DNA of 16,759 bases from Candidatus Fermentithermobacillaceae bacterium (GCA_012842105.1 DUTL01000331.1:1-16759); one strand, 5' to 3'. Positions 6,415-13,957 are shown, counted from the stretch's first letter. The notes: generated by a model from the sequence alone, not told the origin. Program-made: numbers and translations.

Positions 6415-7986
6415 GTGAGAGTGCTTGTTGCAATGAATGCATTCAAAGGGAGTTTGTCTGCTTCTGAGGCGTGCACACTGGTTGCTCAGGGGTTCAGGCA
6501 GGGTTTCCCGGAAGCCCGGGTAGTAGAAATACCCCTTGCTGATGGCGGTGACGGCACCATTGATGTGCTGGTTGCTGCCAGAGGCGGGAACGTTCAGCAT
6601 GTAGAGGTGGCCGGCCCTTACAATGAGCCGGTAGATTCCAAGGTAGGGTTGCTTCCCGGTGGCACTGCAGTCATAGAAAGCGCCGGTTGCTCAGGGCTTG
6701 CTCTGGCTCCGCCGGGCGAGCGCAATGTATTTGCTGCCACAAGCTATGGAGTGGGAGAGCTCATGGTATGGGCAGCCAGGCACGGCGCCGGCCGGATAAT
6801 TGTAGGGATAGGCGGCACCGCCATGAATGATGGCGGCATAGGGATGGTACAGGCTGCAGGAGGCAGGGTGCTTGACAAGGCAGGCCGCCAGGTTGCCCAG
6901 GGTATCTATGGATTGCAGCAGGCTTCTCATGTTGAACTTGGTGATATCCCCGCAAATTTCCAGGATATTGAGGTAATAGCGATTTGCGATGTGGAAAACC
7001 CTTTGGCCGGCCCTGAAGGGGCGACCCGGGTATATGGGCCTCAAAAGGGCATAAAGGTGTGCCAACTTCGTGAAGTGGATGATTACATGGATCGCTATGG
7101 CTCAATACTAGGCAGGGATCTCGGGCGTGATCCCAGGTTAGTGCCCAGGGCCGGGGCAGGTGGGGGTTTAGCTGCGGCACTGTGGGCGTTTTTTGGGGCC
7201 AAACTAGGGGATGGCGCCAACTTCATTTTGGAAGAGGCCGGTTGTATAGATGAAATTGCAGGGGCGGGCATTATTGTAACAGGCGAAGGCAAGGTTGATT
7301 CCCAGACTGAAAAGGGCAAGGTGCCCTACGCCGTGGCCAAAGCAGGGTCTAAGCACGGGGTTCCAGTAGTAGTGCTTGGCGGCAGCCTCGGTGACAGCGT
7401 TATCCATGGGTATCCTGCAGAGTTCTGCTCTGTTTTTGATAGTACAACCGGCCCCGGTACGATTGAGGAAGCTATTGAGAGGACGAGGTTAACCCTGCCG
7501 TTTGCTGCCAGGCAAATCGCAGGGTTGTCGCGTGCTATGTTGTTAAGAAGCCCTGCCAGGCGCGAATTGTCGGCAGGAGGCGTAGTCATCCGCAGTAACT
7601 TAGGCAAGCTCCAGGTTCTCATGATTGAAGACAGGTTTGGCTTTCTGGCTCTACCCAAAGGCCATGTGGATCAGGGAGAAAGTTTTGAGCAAGCCGCCCT
7701 TAGAGAAGTTAAGGAAGAAACCGGGATTGAATGCAAGCTTATTGCCCGGACAGGTTCACATACATACCGGTTTCTCGACAGCTGCTGCTCTCCGGTTGAG
7801 AAAACAGTCCATTACTATGTTATGAAACAAGCCGGCGGTGAAATTAGGCCTCAACCCGGCGAATCAGCCGAGGTGATGTGGGTTGGTGAAGAGAGCGTTA
7901 ACAGCATTAAGACCTACCCAAACGTCAAGGAAGTTATTGGCCAATCCCTGGCAATATACGCCAAATTAGCCCAGAAACAGACATAG
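6415..7986 (+). CDS. glycerate 2-kinase fused to a C-terminal Nudix hydrolase
   Basis: The 523-aa protein holds two complete domains. Residues 1 to about 375 are a GlxK/GarK-type glycerate kinase, which phosphorylates D-glycerate to 2-phosphoglycerate. It shows VAMNAFKGSLSA, LADGGDGT, GIGGTAMNDGGIGMVQAAGG, GAGGGLAAAL and VTGEGKVDSQTEKGK. Residues about 383-523 are a Nudix domain with SAGGVVIR, LALPKGHVD and a perfect Nudix box from G416 (GHVDQGE...REVKEETGI), expected to cleave a nucleoside diphosphate linked to X. A short linker (RAMLLRSPARRE) joins them and the frame is open throughout. The GTG at 6415 has GGGAGGAG 14 bases upstream, a longer spacing than usual, but it starts exactly at the family N-terminus (RVLVAMNAFKGS). 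The fusion is unusual as far as I know. Confidence 0.93.
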   Translation: MRVLVAMNAFKGSLSASEACTLVAQGFRQGFPEARVVEIPLADGGDGTIDVLVAARGGNVQHVEVAGPYNEPVDSKVGLLPGGTAVIESAGCSGLALAPPGERNVFAATSYGVGELMVWAARHGAGRIIVGIGGTAMNDGGIGMVQAAGGRVLDKAGRQVAQGIYGLQQASHVELGDIPANFQDIEVIAICDVENPLAGPEGATRVYGPQKGIKVCQLREVDDYMDRYGSILGRDLGRDPRLVPRAGAGGGLAAALWAFFGAKLGDGANFILEEAGCIDEIAGAGIIVTGEGKVDSQTEKGKVPYAVAKAGSKHGVPVVVLGGSLGDSVIHGYPAEFCSVFDSTTGPGTIEEAIERTRLTLPFAARQIAGLSRAMLLRSPARRELSAGGVVIRSNLGKLQVLMIEDRFGFLALPKGHVDQGESFEQAALREVKEETGIECKLIARTGSHTYRFLDSCCSPVEKTVHYYVMKQAGGEIRPQPGESAEVMWVGEESVNSIKTYPNVKEVIGQSLAIYAKLAQKQT

Positions 7987-7989
7987 ATG

Positions 7990-7998
7990 TGATATAAT
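7990..7998 (+). promoter_or_regulatory. extended -10 promoter for the exported-protein pair
   Basis: TG-A-TATAAT (7990-7998) is a perfect extended -10 element, four bases after the upstream stop codon. No good -35 box is seen 16-18 bases upstream, which extended -10 promoters can tolerate. Transcription would start near 8005 and give a leader of about 170 bases. Confidence 0.5.
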
Positions 7999-8010
7999 GT
8001 ATAGTGCGAA

Positions 8011-8117
8011 GGGCCCGGTGACCGGACGAAACACGTTGCTATGCGTGTTTCCTTGAGGCCGGGCCGTTGTATATTCCGCTGCAACACAAACGCAACACAA
8101 AGCCGTTGCTTGTGTTT
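8011..8117 (+). ncRNA. structured 5' leader of unknown class
   Basis: GGCCCGG (8012-8018) pairs with CCGGGCC (8059-8065). Inside it GAAACACG (8028-8035) pairs with CGTGTTTC (8044-8051), leaving an asymmetric internal loop. Just downstream, GCAACACAAA occurs twice (8081-8090 and 8092-8101), and either copy can pair with TTGTGTT (8110-8116), so two alternative hairpins are possible. No T-run follows, so it is not a simple terminator. It matches no riboswitch consensus I know. It could be a regulatory leader, an RNA-stability element or a protein-binding site. Confidence 0.4.
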
Positions 8118-8173
8118 AAAGGCTATACAGGCCGGCCCTCACATGACCAAATCTAAACAGTGGGGGAGTTCCA

Positions 8174-8854
8174 ATGGAGAGCCGCATTCAATTTGCACTC
8201 AGGATGTTTTTGCCGGCAGCTGTTTGCATGTTGCTGGCGGTATTGTTAGTAAGATTGGCCTGGTTTGGCAACGATTTTGTACTCTTAACGGTAGAAGAAT
8301 CCTCTATGAACGCCATCACCGGTTGGCCGCTTGCTTTGCCTGAATTGTCCCAAGTGTTCATTGACGCCAATGAAAAGACGTTGTTGTTGTCAGAAAAGAA
8401 GAATCTTTTTGGAGTATGCCTGGGGGTTTATTACAGCGCTTCATCCCAGGGGGTGGAGTTTGATGAGGCCTTGATCTTATCCCGGACCGGCAAGGCGGTA
8501 TTGAACCTCCCGGCTCCTGCCTCTTTAACGGCTCCCGGCATTGATGGAGAAATAGTGGAACTGGTAAACAATCAAGCAAGGGTTGTTTCGGGGAAACTTA
8601 CAATACGAAAGACAGGGCGAGACGGAACGGTTTACTTGAAGTACGGCTCAAGAGAATTCGCACTCAAACCCGGAGAATCCTGGGCTGAACTTGTGGTACT
8701 GGAACCCGCCGGGCCAAGGGCAGTTTCCGCTGACGCGTGGAAGGAAGAATTGGAAAAGTGCTTTGAGAAGGGTTATCCCGCCACACGGCTGGCAATAGCT
8801 AATCGGGGGCTGTGGCCCAAATCAGGGGTTAAGGTGGGGTTTGTCAATGACTAG
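8174..8854 (+). CDS. unknown membrane-anchored protein, coupled to the lipase-like gene
   Basis: The 226-aa product has a hydrophobic N-terminal segment (FLPAAVCMLLAVLLVRLAWF, about residues 12-31) that should anchor it with the rest outside the membrane. The remainder is mixed strand and helix: a GVCLGVYYSASSQGVEFDEA segment, a likely beta region (SGKLTIRKTGRDGTVYLKYG, then FALKPGESWAELVVLEP), and a C-terminal helix (WKEELEKCFEKGY). I recognise no family and see no catalytic motif. The ATG at 8174 follows GGGGGAG. Its last codons overlap the start of the next gene (ATGACTAG), so the two are translationally coupled and may work together at the cell surface. Confidence 0.78.
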   Translation: MESRIQFALRMFLPAAVCMLLAVLLVRLAWFGNDFVLLTVEESSMNAITGWPLALPELSQVFIDANEKTLLLSEKKNLFGVCLGVYYSASSQGVEFDEALILSRTGKAVLNLPAPASLTAPGIDGEIVELVNNQARVVSGKLTIRKTGRDGTVYLKYGSREFALKPGESWAELVVLEPAGPRAVSADAWKEELEKCFEKGYPATRLAIANRGLWPKSGVKVGFVND

Positions 8855-11549
8855 CAAATCTCAAGCCCGGGCGGCCAAGGCCCGTGTTCTCAAGTGTGGC
8901 TGTTATGCAACATGGGCCAGAGCGATTGCGCCGGTGGCCGTGTGCATGTGTATTTTGCTCAATTTTGCAGTGCCTTTGGTTGGCCAGGCTGCCCGAAGGA
9001 ACAAGCCGCACATTCCGTTGGTGCTTATTTCTGAGCCTGTCAAAGGCGGCCAGGAGCATGTTGAGCAAAGCCTGTGGGCCAAGGCAGGCCTGGTTTCAAA
9101 GCTTGAATCTTCAGGGTACGAGCAGGGAAAGACATTGTTTGTGTTTACCCCGGATAAGCCATACAGCGATCTTGATTCAGGGGCCTATGCATTGCGGGAA
9201 ATATTGAACGAAGCAGTTGTTGCTACCGGATGCAACACCCTGGATGTGGCTGCCTACGGAGTGTCAGGGCTCGTTCTCAGGTTTGGGCTGGAAATGGGGC
9301 TACTTGAAGACGGTTTCATAGACAATGCAATCATGCTCAATACGCCTCAAAGAGGTTCGTTTTTGGCGGACTTCCTGTTACAGGTATGCAACATTGTGAA
9401 ACATGAGTGTATGTTTGACCAGGAAACAAGACAGGCCAGGTTTTCGCCGTTTGGCGAAGTAAGCCCTACATTAGACCCTAAATCCATACCGGCCAAAAGC
9501 ACAGGGGAGCTACCTGGTTCTATTGGTTCGGGCAATTTCTCATGGGAAGGCGAAGCCTGGTGGGTAGCAACAAGAGCCCGGGAAATCTATGAGCCTCTCT
9601 ATAGCCAGTATGTACAGGAAAGGTTTCTGTCGCTCCCTTATGTGCCTGTTGACTCGCCAAAACAGAGTTTTGCGGGGTGGATAAAGCAAAACCGGCCCCT
9701 AATATGGGAAAATTGCATTGCCCGGGGCAACGAGCCGCCTTTCGGGCCTGTACCTGATACTGCCGTAAACAGCCCACCTCAGAAAGGGCAGGATTTCACC
9801 GCTGCATATTATGAGATTCTTGCCATGGCGGTTGGTAAAAACCAATACGCTGTAAGAATGGCTTCTGCAGGAAGCCTGGCAAAAAGTTTATTTACACAGG
9901 AGTATGTACCTGGCAGCCTCAAGGACGCTGTTGTACATTATGGCCTGAAAGCGCTTTTGCACTATGCAAAAAAAGCACTCGTAACTGTGAAAGCAGAAGT
10001 GCAGAAAATCATTGCAGACAGCATCGTGAGCTCAATAGGGTACCTTGACAACCCTGAGAGCGGGCTTCTAAGAAGGCTGGTGAAAGAAGACATATTGGTC
10101 AACCTAGGCACTTCTGCCGGCCAAAGGTTCTACAGGGTGCCTGCCAACCACTACCTTAAGCTCATTAACCAAGAATCTGCTTCTGCTTCCTGTACACGAA
10201 AGACACGCTTTGTAAGTATCACAGGCAGGGTAACAAACCTGTTAAGCGCCGTCTGGCCTCAGGTAGGCCCGAATAACTTGTTCTGTGAAGTTGATTCTGC
10301 TATTCCGCCTCAGGGGCCGCGAGACATAATCCTGGTGTTTTCTGGTTTTTTGTCTCCGTCATATCTGAATCTTCTAAAAGACAAACGTGTTCATGACAGC
10401 ATAGTATCTTTGCTTTTAGGGCCGGAGCAGGTATGCGAATTCGCGGTCAAAGAGATGGAGAGAAAGGAGATCAAGGCCTCCAGCTGGCAGCCTTCATATG
10501 TATCAGTTCCCTGGGACATGTCCCAAAGCCAGGTATTCGATGTTACAATCCATGTCTCGTCATTGCCCGAAGGGTGGGGATGCGCTGTCTGGATTGAAGG
10601 GTACGACGGGGGCCGGTGGTTGCCCGTACCGGGTTGGAACAGGGTGCTTACACGGGGAGCAGAAGTAGACGTTATGCTAAAGAACCGGTCTTACAGGGTT
10701 GGTTTGCGGCTGGCCAGGTTGGGAGCTGCAAATCCTTATACCCCCGGAGGTAAGGTTGAGTCTGTTTTCGAAAGAGAGTTGTCATGTGAAACCTGGGTTA
10801 GTGCACAGGCAATTGTATCCGGTTCACCCAGTGAAGAAAATTCAACAGGCCCGGGCCTTGATCCTGAAGCAGGTTCAGGGCTTAACCCGGCGGACCCTAT
10901 TTCGGGGCATGATGGCCCGGGAAATACAGATGCCCCAGGTTCCCAAGAAGATTCAGCAGACAACGAAGATATTCCAAGCGTCAGGGTAGTTTACAGATCC
11001 AAGCATACCACTCTTTGGAAACCCCACGAGGTATATCATTCGTATTGGGAACTGGATTTTGGGGATGGCGAGGCAGTAATTGTCCAGGGGCAGCCACATC
11101 TGGAGATTTCTCATACCTTCAGCCCCTCCGGCCTATACACGGTGCGCGCAACTTCGTATGATAATCATAACAACGTATTATTGGAAAAGGGCTGGAATGT
11201 GGAAATAACCGGAGAAGAACCGGAGGTTCGGGAGTTCAGTTGTACCAGTGTAATCCGTCCCGAGGTGGAACTGGAATTGGCGGGGCCAGGCAAATGGGTT
11301 ACAGGAAAGCATGCGCTCTTTTCAGGAAGGGTAACATGGAACCTACCTGACGGAGCACAAGTGGCCAGCGTAGACTGTGATCCAGGCGAGACGTTTCACG
11401 TGCTTTGGGAGCGTTCAGGAGAGTTTACTGTGCTTTGGGCTGTTACACTGACAATTGACTATGAATTAGAGGGTAGGGCAATCAAAGTCAAGAATACGTA
11501 TATCACGTCAATGGCCGTTGATGTGTTTACTTCCGGAATTAGCCGGTAG
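8847..11549 (+). CDS. exported lipase-fold protein with degenerate nucleophile elbow and C-terminal PKD domain
   Basis: The 900-aa protein starts with a long basic n-region and a signal peptide (hydrophobic core near residues 29-45, likely cleavage after VGQA). Residues about 55-185 resemble the alpha/beta-hydrolase core of lipases: PLVLISEP, a helix, LDVAAYGVSGLVLRFGLE, then IMLNTPQRGSFLADF, like the TPxxGS segment of lipases. The usual GHSMGGLV elbow reads AYGVSGLV, so Gly138 stands where the nucleophile Ser is expected. The middle is unknown and rich in aromatic strand motifs. An acidic Gly/Pro/Ser linker (about 668-705) precedes a PKD domain (about 710-790: WELDFGDGE ... HTFSPSGLYTVRATSYD) and a weaker PKD-like repeat to the C-terminus. 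The ATG at 8847 has AAGGTGGGG 7 bases upstream and overlaps the previous stop. A surface adhesion or glycan/lipid-binding role is possible. Confidence 0.82.
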   Translation: MTSKSQARAAKARVLKCGCYATWARAIAPVAVCMCILLNFAVPLVGQAARRNKPHIPLVLISEPVKGGQEHVEQSLWAKAGLVSKLESSGYEQGKTLFVFTPDKPYSDLDSGAYALREILNEAVVATGCNTLDVAAYGVSGLVLRFGLEMGLLEDGFIDNAIMLNTPQRGSFLADFLLQVCNIVKHECMFDQETRQARFSPFGEVSPTLDPKSIPAKSTGELPGSIGSGNFSWEGEAWWVATRAREIYEPLYSQYVQERFLSLPYVPVDSPKQSFAGWIKQNRPLIWENCIARGNEPPFGPVPDTAVNSPPQKGQDFTAAYYEILAMAVGKNQYAVRMASAGSLAKSLFTQEYVPGSLKDAVVHYGLKALLHYAKKALVTVKAEVQKIIADSIVSSIGYLDNPESGLLRRLVKEDILVNLGTSAGQRFYRVPANHYLKLINQESASASCTRKTRFVSITGRVTNLLSAVWPQVGPNNLFCEVDSAIPPQGPRDIILVFSGFLSPSYLNLLKDKRVHDSIVSLLLGPEQVCEFAVKEMERKEIKASSWQPSYVSVPWDMSQSQVFDVTIHVSSLPEGWGCAVWIEGYDGGRWLPVPGWNRVLTRGAEVDVMLKNRSYRVGLRLARLGAANPYTPGGKVESVFERELSCETWVSAQAIVSGSPSEENSTGPGLDPEAGSGLNPADPISGHDGPGNTDAPGSQEDSADNEDIPSVRVVYRSKHTTLWKPHEVYHSYWELDFGDGEAVIVQGQPHLEISHTFSPSGLYTVRATSYDNHNNVLLEKGWNVEITGEEPEVREFSCTSVIRPEVELELAGPGKWVTGKHALFSGRVTWNLPDGAQVASVDCDPGETFHVLWERSGEFTVLWAVTLTIDYELEGRAIKVKNTYITSMAVDVFTSGISR

Positions 11550-11569
11550 ACGCGAGGCTTAGTTGGAAC

Positions 11570-11598
11570 TTGATGGCAGTTACTGCGTCATGTATATA
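11570..11598 (+). promoter_or_regulatory. sigma-A promoter upstream of the ABC ATPase leader
   Basis: TTGATG (11570-11575), a 17-base spacer and TATATA (11593-11598) make a strong sigma-A match. Transcription would start near 11605, about 170 bases before the ABC ATPase start codon, giving a long leader. Confidence 0.6.
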
Positions 11599-11603
11599 GA
11601 TAT

Positions 11604-11690
11604 GGTGTATAGGTAAACCCGGCCGCCGGCATAACCGTTTGTTGTCTGATGCACATTATCATGTGGTTGGCCAGGCCGGGTATACGTTAG
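11604..11690 (+). ncRNA. structured leader of unknown class before the ABC ATPase
   Basis: ACCCGGCC (11617-11624) pairs with GGCCGGGT (11674-11681). GTAT (11607-11610) can pair with ATAC (11682-11685) just outside. Inside the arm, CACAT (11652-11656) and ATGTG (11661-11665) form a hairpin with a TATC loop. It lies directly after a good promoter and before a terminator-like hairpin, the arrangement of an attenuator or riboswitch. I cannot match it to a known class. Confidence 0.4.
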
Positions 11691-11717
11691 ACTTAAGAAC
11701 GCGGTTTCGGTAAATCC

Positions 11718-11742
11718 AAAAGCCGTTTGAGAAACGGCTTTT
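11718..11742 (+). terminator. terminator or attenuator hairpin upstream of the ABC ATPase
   Basis: AAAAGCCGTTT (11718-11728) pairs perfectly with AAACGGCTTTT (11732-11742) around a GAG loop; the four T residues belong to the stem. It could end transcription from the 8174-11549 unit, but it also lies downstream of the 11570 promoter and 20 bases before the next ribosome binding site, so it would affect the ABC gene as well. The symmetric A/T ends allow activity on both strands. Confidence 0.7.
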
Positions 11743-11776
11743 GCTACAGGCAACTTCAAGGCGGAGGTGTACGTTA

Positions 11777-12511
11777 GTGATAAAGATCAGCGGTCTGACA
11801 AAGGAGTATGCTATGGGCAAAGTGAAAGTGCCTGCCCTTAGAGAAGTTGACATGGAGATTCCAAGGGGCCAGTTCGTTGCAATAATGGGGCCGTCCGGAT
11901 CAGGCAAATCAACTTTGATGAACATTCTGGGGTGCCTTGACCGGCCAACTTCAGGCGAATATTGCCTTGACGGTGAGGATGTCAGCAAGAAATCTGACAA
12001 TGATCTGGCAGACATACGCAATAAGCGCATTGGCTTCATTTTCCAATCGTACAATCTGTTATCCAGGGTTGACGCAGCATCTAACGTGGAGTTGCCTTTG
12101 ATATACAGAGGGATGGCGGCCGGAGAACGGCGTGCAAGGTCTATCAGAGCTTTAGAGTCTGTGGGGCTTTCAAAAAGATCTCAGCACAAGCCTAACGAGA
12201 TGTCAGGCGGCGAGCAGCAAAGAGTGGCTGTAGCACGGGCTATTGTCGGTGATCCAAAGGTGATTTTGGCAGATGAGCCTACAGGCAACCTGGATTCCCG
12301 TTCAGGCGAAGAGATCATGGTTATTTTTCAACAACTTCATGAACAGGGTATAACAATTGTTCTGGTAACCCATGATCCCGACATTGCCAGGCATTCTGAA
12401 AGAATAATCTCATTAAGGGATGGCAGGATCATTTCAGATGAAATGGTTGAAGAGCCATTAGATGCCAGGGAAATTATAGTCGGCATGCCTGAGCCCGGCA
12501 TTTCAGCTTAG
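11777..12511 (+). CDS. ABC transporter ATP-binding protein, MacB/LolD type
   Basis: The 244-aa ATPase has Walker A GPSGSGKST (about residues 37-45), the Q-loop in GFIFQSYNLL, signature MSGGEQQRVA (about 142), Walker B VILADEP, and the H-loop VTHD. NILGCLDRPTSGEYCLDGEDV and LADEPTGNLDSRSGEE are typical of the MacB/LolD/FtsE-like group that powers permeases in export of lipoproteins, peptides or antibiotics. No permease or adaptor gene is adjacent: the next gene is convergent and the upstream one is unrelated. The partner must be encoded elsewhere. The GTG at 11777 follows GGAGGTG with 7 bases of spacing. It has its own promoter with a structured leader and terminator-like hairpin. Confidence 0.92.
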   Translation: MIKISGLTKEYAMGKVKVPALREVDMEIPRGQFVAIMGPSGSGKSTLMNILGCLDRPTSGEYCLDGEDVSKKSDNDLADIRNKRIGFIFQSYNLLSRVDAASNVELPLIYRGMAAGERRARSIRALESVGLSKRSQHKPNEMSGGEQQRVAVARAIVGDPKVILADEPTGNLDSRSGEEIMVIFQQLHEQGITIVLVTHDPDIARHSERIISLRDGRIISDEMVEEPLDAREIIVGMPEPGISA

Positions 12512-12530
12512 AGCGCTTAAGGGTTGCAGC

Positions 12531-12561
12531 AAGGGCGCTCTGTCATGGGCGCCTTTCTTGC
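12531..12561 (+). terminator. intrinsic terminator after the ABC ATPase
   Basis: AAGGGCGC (12531-12538) pairs with GCGCCTTT (12550-12557) with one G-T pair and a loop of about 11 bases, followed by CTTG. An overlapping alternative, AGAGCGC (12510-12516) with GCGCTCT (12535-12541), can also form. It lies between convergent genes. Confidence 0.6.
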
Positions 12562-12981
12562 TTACTGTGCCATGATCTCGCTTGCTATACGCCTTATTAG
12601 CTGGCTCCCTTCGGGAGTCTTGAGAAAGGAATTCAATGCCTCTCCCAGGGCTACCCGAAACTCAGGAGAGTCCATGGCTTCCTCAAGCAGTTGGCTTATG
12701 GTTAGAGGCGCCTGGCTTCGTATGAGGTCGTTTACCAGGGCTTTTCCCTGTTCCGAAGCCAGGATATCCTGAATGATCGATTTGAGCATTGTTTGATCCA
12801 ACAGCGTTTGTGTACCGGGCGCCGGACTGTCCGCTAGGCCGGTTCCCATGAGTACTTGCTGCCAGTTAAGGAGATAGCCAGGTGCGTAGCTGGCCAAACC
12901 CAGCAACGCTCCGGCAGACATACAAATACCAATTACAATTCCGAGAAAAAGGTATGCAATTCGTTGCCCCCTAGACACCAT
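12562..12981 (-). CDS. small membrane protein with two GerD-like helical repeats
   Basis: The 139-aa product has one N-terminal transmembrane segment (IAYLFLGIVIGICMSAGALL, about residues 8-27) and a helical domain outside. The domain contains two similar units, IIQDILASEQGKALVNDLI and ALNSFLKTPEGSQLIRRIA, each a helix, a short turn ending (Q/E)G, and a second helix. This pattern resembles repeats in GerD, a lipoprotein for spore germination, but there is no acceptable lipobox (IGIC lacks a small residue before Cys) and the protein is shorter than GerD. I infer a possible spore-related role with low certainty. The ATG at 12981 has GGGGG about 6 bases upstream. The gene is divergent from lgt and convergent with the ABC ATPase. 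Confidence 0.68.
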   Translation of the reverse strand: MVSRGQRIAYLFLGIVIGICMSAGALLGLASYAPGYLLNWQQVLMGTGLADSPAPGTQTLLDQTMLKSIIQDILASEQGKALVNDLIRSQAPLTISQLLEEAMDSPEFRVALGEALNSFLKTPEGSQLIRRIASEIMAQ

Positions 12982-13010
12982 GGTTGCCCCCTAATAATTT
13001 CTGTTTTATG

Positions 13011-13039
13011 TTGATAGCATGCATTTAATGGTATGTAAT
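13011..13039 (+). promoter_or_regulatory. sigma-A promoter of lgt
   Basis: TTGATA (13011-13016), a 17-base spacer and TGTAAT (13034-13039) closely match the consensus. Transcription would start near 13046, about 30 bases before the lgt start. No second strong promoter was seen before the downstream c-di-GMP gene. Confidence 0.65.
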
Positions 13040-13074
13040 TATTCCAGAGTGGTATGATTGATAGAGGTGATCAT

Positions 13075-13827
13075 ATGAAACCGGTTCTTTTCACTATAGG
13101 CGGGGTTGAATTCTATTCCTATGGCCTTATGGTTGGCCTTGGGTATGTGCTTGGCGTGACAGTAGCAGGGAATATGGCCAGGAAAAAAGGAGTTGATCCA
13201 GATTCCTTGTTTGGTCTTTTCATCCTTCTGCTTTTGGCCGGAGTTGCAGGCGGAAGGTTGCTTCATATCGCATTGAACACGTGGAATTATCGAGACTGGC
13301 CGGCGGTTTTTGATTTGAGAGACGGTGGTTTCTCTATTCACGGTGTCCTCCTTGGGGGGATCATTGCTGTAACTGCCTACTGCCGTTCCAAAAAGGTTGG
13401 CCTGGGACTGCTGTTTGATATAGTGGCTCCGGGCGTGGCATTGGGCCAAGCAGTGGGTAGGATAGGGTGTTTGCTGAGCGGGTGTTGCTACGGGATTCCC
13501 ACCAATGGGGAGTGGGGAGTGCTTACGAGATATGCGCCGGGCCTAAGGCATCCATCTCCGGTTTATGAAAGCATAGCAAGTTTCTTGCTGTTTGTGTTTC
13601 TCTTGAAAATCTCTGCAAAGACTGTTCTTGACGGCGGCTTGTTTCTGATTTACCTGTCCGGGTACTCAGCAATAAGGTTTGTCGTTGAGTTCTTCAGGGC
13701 TAACGATAGTTTTGTGCTAGGGCTGAGCTATGCCCAATGGCTGTCTGTTGTACTGATGGGGGCCAGTTTGAGCGCCTATGCCTACCTGAGGCGAAGGGCC
13801 GGAACCCAAAGCCCTTTTTCACTGTAA
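13075..13827 (+). CDS. lgt: prolipoprotein diacylglyceryl transferase
   Basis: The enzyme moves a diacylglyceryl group from phosphatidylglycerol to the lipobox cysteine of preprolipoproteins in the cytoplasmic membrane. The 250-aa protein has about seven membrane segments. Family signatures are YGLMVGLGY near the N-terminus, GGRLLH, the GGFSIHGVLLGG region, GQAVGRIGCLLSGCCYG with the conserved Arg, HPSPVYES, and the C-terminal AIRFVVEFFR with the second key Arg. The Cys-rich GRIGC..GCCYG form is common in Clostridia. The ATG at 13075 follows AGAGGTGAT; an in-frame ATG at 13054 would add seven residues and contain that site. In Bacillus lgt is also known as gerF for its effect on germination. 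It has its own promoter, and no clear terminator separates it from the next gene. Confidence 0.96.
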   Translation: MKPVLFTIGGVEFYSYGLMVGLGYVLGVTVAGNMARKKGVDPDSLFGLFILLLLAGVAGGRLLHIALNTWNYRDWPAVFDLRDGGFSIHGVLLGGIIAVTAYCRSKKVGLGLLFDIVAPGVALGQAVGRIGCLLSGCCYGIPTNGEWGVLTRYAPGLRHPSPVYESIASFLLFVFLLKISAKTVLDGGLFLIYLSGYSAIRFVVEFFRANDSFVLGLSYAQWLSVVLMGASLSAYAYLRRRAGTQSPFSL

Positions 13828-13957
13828 GACTCCAGGCAATGCTACAAACGAAAATCACGGGCCGGTAGTTTCCCTCCGTCCTGCTGTTAATCGTTTTCCA
13901 GTTAATTCGACATACTCTATGAATAGCTGTGGAAGCAACGTAGCAAGGAGTGGTACT

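Noticed and set aside
13490..13520. Three cysteines near the catalytic Arg loop of Lgt as a novel feature
   Set aside because: The GRIGC..GCCYG form is common in clostridial Lgt proteins.
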